DNA of 64,000 nucleotides from the NCBI RefSeq assembly GCF_002775205.1, contig NC_036444.1, forward strand, positions 5,188,501 through 5,252,500, written 5' to 3'. Shown here piece by piece: positions 56,800 to 64,000 of the stretch (its first letter is position 1; every line of letters begins with the position of its first letter). Both the position numbers and the translations under genes were made by a program. A model generated the notes under the pieces. That model did no database searches. It saw only the letters and a program-made list of their open reading frames with translations, and was not told where the DNA came from. Origin of the DNA: Xiphophorus maculatus (lineage: Eukaryota > Chordata > Actinopteri > Cyprinodontiformes > Poeciliidae).

Positions 56800-58364
56800 A
56801 ATGTTCAAATTGACAACATATTCCATATTTACAAGAACTGACCCAATTCTCAGATCAATATACTTACAGAAGCAAATTAAATTAATTTACATGCTTTCCT
56901 GTGTTAAATAATAAAGTTCCTTCAAACAATAACTACTTTGTAAACAGTGAGACTTGAATAATATCCCATTTAAAGATAAAACGAAGAATGTTTAAATTAT
57001 TATTGGTGTCCAATTTAATCAGATTTTGTGTTTCAAAGACATTTGGCTGTTTGTCTCGTCTGAATCCAAAAGTAGAAAATCAAAAGTCATGCAGGTGATT
57101 TAGACCAAGGAACCTGATTCATGCATTTTCTTACCACAACAAGAAGATGAATGAGATGAATGACGCTGTGGGTCTGACAGGGACAACAAGTTTCCTGGTT
57201 CTGTTCAGAATAAACGAGCTCTTGCCAGAGTAACTTTGTATCAACTTACTTCCTCTGTGATCCACAGGTAGGATAAAAGGCAACTTTTATAAGCCGATTT
57301 AAAATGTTCTGTAAATATATAAAGATTAGTTTTGTGTTTAATTTGGACAGTTTTATATCAGCGTTGATCTGTTGCTTTTTGTTGTTGGAGCCTCGGGATT
57401 TTGGATTTATTGAAGTCGCTTGATTAGTCAATGTTGTGTTTGTATTTCGTAGTGTTGTAGTATTTTTATTTCTCATAAAAGTGTATTTATTTGTGGTAAG
57501 CTTGATCTCCTTTGTAACCGCTGTAACGGTTATAACTGTCCAACGTTAGTGATTAAGAAAACCGTTTTAACTGAAAAACATTCATGTTTACTGGAATGTT
57601 TAGTTCAGTTTGGTTATGTTAATTTAGGATTAGATTCTCTAATTTTTTTGCTACTATGTTATTTTATTTGTGCATTTTGTTTTATTTCTTTGTGGAAACT
57701 CCGGATCTTGTTGATTGAATTTGAATTGTATTTTATTTATTTATTAGTTTTTCTTTAATTGAAAATGTGTGTCAGAATAAACGAGCTCTTGCCAGAGTAA
57801 CATTGTATCAACTTACTTCCTGTTGGTTGCACAGGATTCATCTGCCTGTGCACCCAGTTGTTACCGGCACCAGATCCAGGAAATCTGAGCCAGTTTTACT
57901 GTTTCTCAACCCGCTACATTTTCACCTATAAGCTCCAGACGATCCGCCGTTATAGAAAAAAGGGTTGTCAAGGAAAGAAGATTCAAAAAGTTTCAATTTC
58001 GCTTTTGGCATCAAACCACCTTCGTTTTCACTAAATTGTTCCTATTTTTCTTAGATTGAATCTAATCGGCTGTATTAATGAAAGGTCTAATAAGAGTTGC
58101 TACATTTTAATGCTTTGGGTAAAGGCAGGCAGTCTGTATTTTCACCAGCCACAAAAATAGATTGTTTGGAAAAGACAAAGAAAGACCAGGATGAAATTAA
58201 ATAAAATTACATTTACTTTTATTTTAATAACCATAATAACTGTATGGTTATTAAAAATGTTTTCTCAGATTAATAAAATATGGAAAAAACAAGTCAGGTG
58301 ATGCTGATGGCAGCATATACAGAGAACTGGTACAGTCCCTTAAAACTTTTGTTTTTCATTTCAG
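56800..58364. other. Upstream region with a direct repeat
   Basis: 57,206-57,262 and 57,774-57,830 are near-identical direct repeats (CAGAATAAACGAGCTCTTGC, TTGTATCAACTTACTTCCT). The spacing of 568 bases and the AATAAA inside suggest a small LTR-like or tandem structure, not proven. A non-coding exon of the next gene may lie here. Confidence 0.45.
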
Positions 58365-58397
58365 ACTGCATCATAACGAACTCTGGTGAATTTTAAA

Positions 58398-58452
58398 ATG
58401 TTTCCTGGATGTGCTGCTTCAATGGATGTGCCATCAACATCCACTGTTTATG
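58398..58452 (+). CDS. gimap: Start exon of CaaX-type GIMAP (joins 59493-60313)
   Basis: ATG and 17 more codons (MFPGCAASMDVPSTSTVY) plus one base, donor G|GTAAGTAA, phase 1. An acceptor CATTTCAG ends at 58,364, so this is the second exon with a non-coding first exon upstream. Joined to 59,493 the split codon becomes GCT, and the protein continues [19 protein letters not shown]. The intron is 1.0 kb. Confidence 0.65.
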
Positions 58453-59492
58453 GTAAGTAATCAACATACAACTGCATTTCTTTATTTTCCTTTTAACACG
58501 AAACTAAACAAACTAAGTGTATAAGAACATGGCTGTTACACCAGAAAAGTTTAATTAAACAAAACTCTCCTTCAAAAAAAGAATTATTTAAGACATAAAC
58601 ACTTTTGTCATCCAGTTTTTGACAGAAAGAAAAAAGGAAAAATGATCAATCATGCAAATGGAAATTATTGAGCTTGTTTTAATTCATCATGTGATTAATT
58701 AATTTATCACTTATTGTGACAGGCCTAATTCAGCTGCAGCAGATTTGCTCCAAAACCTCCATAACTCTTCAAGGAAATCAGTTTGAAAAGTTATGGAGGC
58801 TTTGGAGAACGTTCAAAGAGAAAAGGTGTTTTTACCATCAGACTATAACAGTGTTGATGCCTGACAGAAAATTAGTGAAGACACATTTTTGTGAAGATTT
58901 GGGTTTTTAAATGCTTTGATTTTAAACTTTTGATCAGCTGATGAGCAGTCTATCTCTGCTTACTGCTTGTTTGCAATAAACTGCTTACTCAATGATTTTT
59001 GGTCTCACAGCCATTTCTTCTTTTTGCTGTAGGAAAAATGATGATTTTTAAAATGATTTAAATTGAGATCAGAGTTAAATTGGCAGGAAATAGATGGACT
59101 TATCAGAAAATGGCTGTGAACAAGATGAGAATCTGGTTAATTTCAGGTTTTTGTCGTTCATGAAAGGATATTAATTTGTTTATTAGCTGACCTGTAAGAT
59201 CTGTTCTAAATAATTATTTGCTGTGTGTTTGTTGGTTTACTGAACCATAACAAATTACAACATTATTAATTTTTTATAAAATGTTTGCAGAAAACCAAAA
59301 TAGATTTTCTTACATAAAAATGATTGGCAAAGTTTAAAATAAGTATTATTTTTCCTTTTGGTTTTTTATAGTTATTTTTGCAATTTTGTAATCTACTTAA
59401 TTTTTTTCTTCCATATCATTAAATCTAATCCTAACAAATAATTTTGTAATGGATATCTTTAAATTTATTGTTGTTTTCTAATTCTCCAACAG

Positions 59493-60313
59493 CTGGAAAG
59501 GAGCCAGACCTCAGGATTGTTCTTCTTGGGAAAACTGGAGTCGGCAAAAGTGCATCAGGAAACACCATATTAGGGAGGAAAGCTTTTGAGTCTAAACTCT
59601 CTTTTTCCTCTGTGACATCGGCCTGTAAGAAGGAAACAAATTATTTTGATGGTTTAAATCTGGCTGTTATTGATACTCCAGGTCTGTTTGATACTGGTAG
59701 AAGTAATAAAGAGGTTGTGGAGGAGATCACTAAATGCATCTGCATGGCGGCTCCTGGTCCTCATGTCTTCCTGATTGTTCTCCAACCGACCAGATTTACA
59801 GCAGAAGAAAGAAAAACAGTGGAAATAATTAAGACAATGTTTGGAGAAGAAGCTGCCAGATACACCATGATCCTGTTTACCCAGGGAGACGAGCTGAAAA
59901 AGGCAAATATTAAAATAGAAAACATTGTAGAAACATCCCAACCTCTAAGACACATCATCAGTCAGTGCTCCATCCTGGAGAAACTTGAAGATAAATATCA
60001 TGTTTTTGACAACACAGTTGAGGATTCTGCTCAAGTTGGTGGACTGGTGCAGAAGATCAACAGACTGGTTCAGAGAAATGGAGGAAGATGTTACACTAAT
60101 GAAATGTTCAGAGAGGCAGAAAGAGCCGAGCAAGAAGAAATTAAACGACTGCTGAGAAAAAATCCAGACATGAATCCTGAACATGCAAGAAGGCAGGCAG
60201 AGAGAGACAACGCATTTATCCGTTCTGTCCTGGAGGCTGCTGCTGCAGGAGGTGTTGCTGGAGCCATGAATCCTAGACGTTCAGTGAAAGAGGAGGGATG
60301 TTTTATACTGTGA
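59493..60313 (+). CDS. gimap: GIMAP-family GTPase, main exon (CaaX type, short Gly/Ala tail)
   Basis: AIG1/GIMAP exon beginning after TTCTCCAACAG. Motifs: P-loop GKTGVGKS, G3 DTPGLFD, box PTRFTAEERKTVEIIKTMFG, G4-like TQGD. The helical part ends LLRKNPDMNPEHARRQAERD, then NAFIRSVLEAAAAGGVAGAM, a much shortened version of the Gly/Ala tail at 39 kb, and the terminus KEEGCFIL. CFIL fits a CaaX box; with Leu last, geranylgeranylation is more likely than farnesylation (general rule). The 3' flank (GATTAAACCCTGATTTTAAT, CAGATATTTGATCATG) matches those of the genes at 0.3 and 5.7 kb. Confidence 0.92.
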
Positions 60314-61205
60314 TGGTGTTGTGATGTTTTGGTCACAGTTGATTAAACCCTGATTTTAATTAATAACAAAATCTGTTCCAGTAATAAACAGATATTTGAT
60401 CATGTAATTAGTTGCTGTAATGTTTGAGCAGCTGTGGTTGAGCTGAGGAAATAAGATTCATCATCTCATAATAATGAGGTTGTTGGTTTGATTCCTGTTT
60501 CCATCAGTTTCATCTTCAACTGTTAACCCTGATCAACAGAACATGAACATATGAAATAATGTACAGGAGCGTTGAGCTGACAATATGAGAACCAATACAT
60601 TTATATTAACAATAAATTATTATAAGCTGCTAGTTTTTTATTTTAGACCTCTGTGATTAATTATTGATTCTTTTAATCTGGTAATTACCTGATTACCTGC
60701 TGGATTATTTAACGATCTTAACATTCTGTTTACTCTCCTTGTTTTACGGGTCAGAAATGACCCGGACGACCAAAACCCTAAAATAAAGCAAATTAATTGA
60801 ATTTTAAATCCAAAATGTATTTTGGACGATGAAACAATCTGTTATTTATCAATTCAGCTCAATTTAATTCATTTTTCATTGTTTCTACTTTGAACATCTT
60901 CAGCACAAGAAAATGTTCAACATGTTTTGTTGAACATGTTGAAGATCCCATGAACAGAAGGTGCAAATGTACAACACAGGACCTGTTGGGCAGTGAAACG
61001 TTTACTATGACTTCAGCAAAGAACCAACTAGGAGAACTCAGATTCAGAATACTGTAATATCCTCTATTCCTAATTTATCTCTTTTGTCTGAGATGATTTT
61101 CTGTTGTGTTTGGGAACTTGATGTGGGGTTTAGCTGCAGAGTGAGAGTGCAGATAAAATGCAAGTTCAATTCGTACATCAATCCAGGTTCTTTGATATGT
61201 GTGTA
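60314..61205. other. 3' flank and intergenic
   Basis: After the shared 3' UTR block, CGGGTCAGAAATGACCCG at about 60,747 is a short inverted repeat of a kind common in fish DNA-transposon remnants; GGGTCAAAAATGGCC at 61,361 may be related. No coding region. Confidence 0.4.
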
Positions 61206-61210
61206 GGGCT

Positions 61211-61294
61211 GTGGGGGTGGGTGTGTGTGTGTGTGTGTGTGGTGTGCGTGTGTGTGTGTGTGTGTGTGGGGGGGGGGGTGTGTGTGTGTGTGTG
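61211..61294. repeat. GT microsatellite with a G-run
   Basis: Long (GT)n tract interrupted by a run of about 13 G near 61,268. Confidence 0.95.
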
Positions 61295-62411
61295 TTAGAG
61301 AGACAGTTTCTGTGTGACCTTTGAACTCTTTCTGGTATTTAAATGCTTTTATAATTCACGGGTCAAAAATGGCCAATAACACAATCCTTGTACCCCAGTG
61401 GTGTAAAACCCACATGGAAATATAAAAGAAAGTTTCACTTTTTCTAATGATGGGGTTCATTTAGGAAAAGTCATAAAATTTAAAGTCAAAAAAAGATCAT
61501 TTAGGGAATTTTTTTCTACAGCTAAACATAGTGTTCATAATTCTTAATGCCTCAGATGTTGAACATCTGCACATCGTCTGGATGGAAGTTTAAATATTTC
61601 AAATAAAAAATTAGTTATTAGGATTTCATTCTGATCCTGCACGTCTTCATGTTTTTGTTTCTGTTGTTGAACTAAAAACCTTTTCTTCTAAAAAATAAAA
61701 TAAAATAAAGAGAAACTCATTTAAAGTATAAGATGATCATGTTTTTGTCAAAGTGTGAGGCTGAAGCAGAACCAAAGTCTTTAGTGAAAATAGATTACTA
61801 TGAATTTTAAAACAACAAAATGTTGTGAAAAAATTCACAGTTCATTTCCCTCATTCCTATTCTAAGCAGAATAGATGGTTACCATGGAAACCAGTGAATA
61901 TTTTTGCTGACTAAGACGTTATGCTGATATTAGGGTATCGAGATATGATAGTTTGTTGGGGGTCTTATAATAAAAAATGTAATTATTGTCATCATTTCAA
62001 AGCTTTATTGCAACTCAAATAACAAAATGGAATATTAGAAATTAATAACGTTCCAGTTTCTGCTGTTAGATCATGGAAGTGTCAAGCACCAGATTAAATG
62101 TAGATTATTTCCCTTCTTCTCTTGTAATGGTAATGAAAACAGGCATTGCATAATCCAACAGGTTATGATTGTTATCACCAATCAGCAGGTAATAAATCAA
62201 TAATTACTTGGAGAAAAATAATTAAAATCAGAAGAAATCAGCAGCTTAAGTTAATTCATTGTTAAATGTTTGTATTTCTACTCTTACTGACAGTTCAAAG
62301 CACCTTCACACTAAAAGTCATATTCAGATTTTCACATTTTTACTGATAAGTATTTTGTTATTCATGAACATCATGGTTTAATGAGCTGCATCCAAAATGT
62401 CACACACATTA
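61295..62411. other. Intergenic, AT-rich
   Basis: No recognised gene. The right end (62,290-62,400: CACCTTCACACTAAAAGTCA, TTCATGAACATCATGGTTTA) resembles the 3' flank of the 38.7-kb GIMAP. Confidence 0.4.
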
Positions 62412-62669
62412 TCACTGTGTAGAACATCCCTTCTCATTCACTGCTGCTGCAGCTCCAATAAATACTCCCACATAAACTCCAATACCACCTCCGATAACAA
62501 TTCCTACTGGTCCCCCCACATCTCCAACAACAGTTCCTGCAGCAGCTCCTGCAGCAGCTCCAGCTCCTGCAGCCTCCAGGAAATCACGGATAAATGAGTT
62601 GTCTGTCTCTGCCTGCTTTCTTGCAACTTCAGGATCAATGTCTGGATTTTCTCTGATCAGTTGTGTCAA
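62412..62669 (-). pseudogene. GIMAP C-terminal fragment with Gly/Ala tail and CaaX box
   Basis: Minus-strand piece that aligns to the end of the 39-kb protein: LIRENPDIDPEVARKQAETD, NSFIRDFLEAAG, then a Gly/Ala/Val-rich stretch (AGAAAGAAAGTVVGDVGG, GIVIGGGIGVYVGVFIGAAA) and VNEKGCSTQ. The GTPase domain is missing: at about 62,670 the sequence switches to DNA resembling the BEL/Pao-type fossil at 41.15 kb. It is a truncated host gene. The tail composition and CaaX-like end are preserved. Confidence 0.8.
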
Positions 62670-62670
62670 G

Positions 62671-63050
62671 AAAATCCGAGCTCATCCCACTTCCCCATGC
62701 TGGAGATTTTAGTTTAACAGTAATAATAAATAAAGTTATCTTTAAAATGAATCACTCAAGTGACATCAAGGCCCAACAGTAGACTTAAGTGTCAATAAAG
62801 TTAGTTTAACAGTAATAATAAATAAAGTTATCTTTAAAATGAATCACTCAAGTGACATCAAGGCCCAACAGTAGACTTAAGTGTCAATAAAGTTAGTTTA
62901 ACAGTAATAATAAATAAAGTTATCTTTAAAATGAATCACTCAAGTGATATCTAGGCCCAACAGTAGACTTAAGTGTCAATAAAATAAATCTGGTTGTGTG
63001 TGTTGTTTTTGTCTCATGCAAACTTTGCTTTAATTTTACTTTTTTCTATC
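62671..63050. mobile_element. BEL/Pao-type fossil remnant with a tandem triplication
   Basis: 62,671-62,715 (CCGAGCTCATCCCACTTCCC) resembles 41,150-41,200, and 62,930-63,045 (GGCCCAACAGTAGACTTAAG, CTCATGCAAACTTTGCTTTA) resembles 41,500-41,620. It is therefore a small broken piece of the same retroelement type. Confidence 0.55.
62711..62986. repeat. 92-bp tandem repeat, three copies
   Basis: AGTTTAACAGTAATAATAAA recurs at 62,711, 62,803 and 62,895, an exact 92-base period. The first two units are almost identical; the third has GATATCTAGG for GACATCAAGG. Confidence 0.95.
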
Positions 63051-64000
63051 TAATCATAAGAAATCATAGTCAGTCAGAGAGAGTCATTAAACAGGAAAAG
63101 CAGGTTTCCTGGAAAAAGAGGAAGTAAGTTCCAGCCTGCAGATTTATAAAAATAGCTGAGACTATTCTTTATTTCAAAGGTAAAGTTTTAAAGAATGAAA
63201 TCTAAACATTTTTGAGTAATTTGATAAGATTCAAAGTAAAATACTTATATTAATATTGGTTTACTTGTAATAATACTTACAGTTACATTTGTGGGAACAC
63301 TTACAAGAAAAACAAGTAACTGTAACTTTGGCATCAAATAATTAGAATCATGGATTATTCTTGGTTTCTTTTCAGAAAAACATCTGTAATAACTCACATT
63401 AAGATTATAATAAGTATAATTAATAAGTTATGGTTATAAAATCATAAATGAATGATAAATCAGAGAAGCTAAAGAAAATAAATGTGATATAAATGTGATT
63501 TTGACATTGAACTTGAAATGGTGTAAAAGGTGTAACTGCAATTAAACATCACTGATATGTTGGAGGTAGAGAGTAGGTGAAAGGTGAAAGGCAAGGAACT
63601 AACAGGAGAGCAGAGATGATCAACGCCTTATTTAGAGAGTAGGTGAAAGGTTGTGCAGGCAATGGACATAGGAGGTTGAGCAACCCTGAGACATTAGCAC
63701 AGACATCAGGAAATGTCTGTAAGACAGTGATGGATATGAGATCATCTGTCTAAGCAGTCAGAAACCCTATAAAAGGTGAGTGCAAAAGAGGAACCGTTCG
63801 TTGGATCCTCCGGGCAGCTTCGAGCCAAGAGATGGACAAAGAACTCTGCAGCTGAAGAAGAGCCGGGGCCACGGAGCCGAAGACTGTCCGGCCATGGGGA
63901 CCAACCCGTCAGCCCCACAACCTGTGGCTTCAAATCGCACTTCTCTCATCGGCTGGGTTCAGACCCCAAAGACAAAGATGAAGACAAAGGCAAAGACAAA
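63051..64000. other. Unclassified, with a TATA-containing segment
   Basis: 63,568 and 63,637 share AGAGAGTAGGTGAAAGGT. CCCTATAAAAGGTGAG at 63,766 is a good TATA box, followed by GC-richer sequence to the window end that could be a 5' UTR or an LTR. No frame with a known domain. Confidence 0.3.

Noticed and set aside
62711-62986. CRISPR-like array
   Set aside because: The 92-bp units are directly adjacent with no variable spacers, in a vertebrate genome.

Overview
The window is nuclear DNA of a bony fish, probably a percomorph teleost. It carries a cluster of GIMAP (AIG1-type) immune GTPase genes, a Rex3 LINE, a Gmr1-type Ty3/gypsy element and many short fish hAT-type elements. Genes are split by introns, are sparse, and are embedded in AT-rich repeat-laden DNA. 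There are no operons or bacterial signals.

Host genes. Eight GIMAP loci or fragments are visible: + strand 1-313 (3' part only), + 1831-5714, + 21481-26070, - 37180-36483, - 39632-38686, + 54947-55671, + 58398-60313 and - 62669-62412 (fragment). In each the GTPase domain lies in one large exon that starts at a phase-1 splice acceptor. Short upstream exons with phase-1 donors supply the start codon (1831-1870, 21481-21508, 58398-58452 and, on the - strand, 47423-47402). The proteins form two classes. One ends in a CaaX-like box (CVLQ, CVIQ, CIIQ, CFIL, CSTQ), sometimes after a long Gly/Ala-rich stretch. The other ends in a hydrophobic tail anchor with no CaaX box. All are probably small GTPases working on internal membranes of immune cells, held there either by a lipid or by a membrane helix.

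Layout. 0-6 kb: two CaaX GIMAPs. 6-9.5 kb: LINE tail, triplicated 0.27-kb repeat with a nested MITE, and a DNA-transposon remnant. 9.5-18.2 kb: one arm of an inverted segmental duplication, split by a young, whole-looking 6.1-kb Gmr1-type element with identical 625-bp LTRs. 18.2-20.4 kb: LINE pieces. 21.3-26.1 kb: tail-anchored GIMAP with a hAT element and a SINE in its intron. 26.3-35.9 kb: a Polinton-like fragment, a hAT element, an I/Nimb-type LINE, an element built of alternating 10-bp palindromes, MITEs and Rex3. 36.4-39.7 kb: two minus-strand GIMAPs. 40-50 kb: fossil BEL/Pao and gypsy elements, a solo LTR with a 38-bp palindrome, hAT/MITE insertions, and an isolated GIMAP promoter with exon 1 at 47.4 kb. 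50.5-53.1 kb: the second arm of the inverted duplication, without the retroelement. 54.2-60.3 kb: a tail-anchored GIMAP lacking its start exon, with a solo LTR in its promoter, then a CaaX GIMAP. 62.4-63.0 kb: a GIMAP C-terminal fragment fused to a BEL-like remnant.

The most notable points are the two membrane-anchoring solutions in one GIMAP cluster, the natural deletion series of Gly/Ala tails that keeps the CaaX box, the shared promoter and exon-1 modules that have been moved, broken or orphaned, the dated retroelement insertion inside one duplication arm, and the transposon-like array of alternating palindromes.
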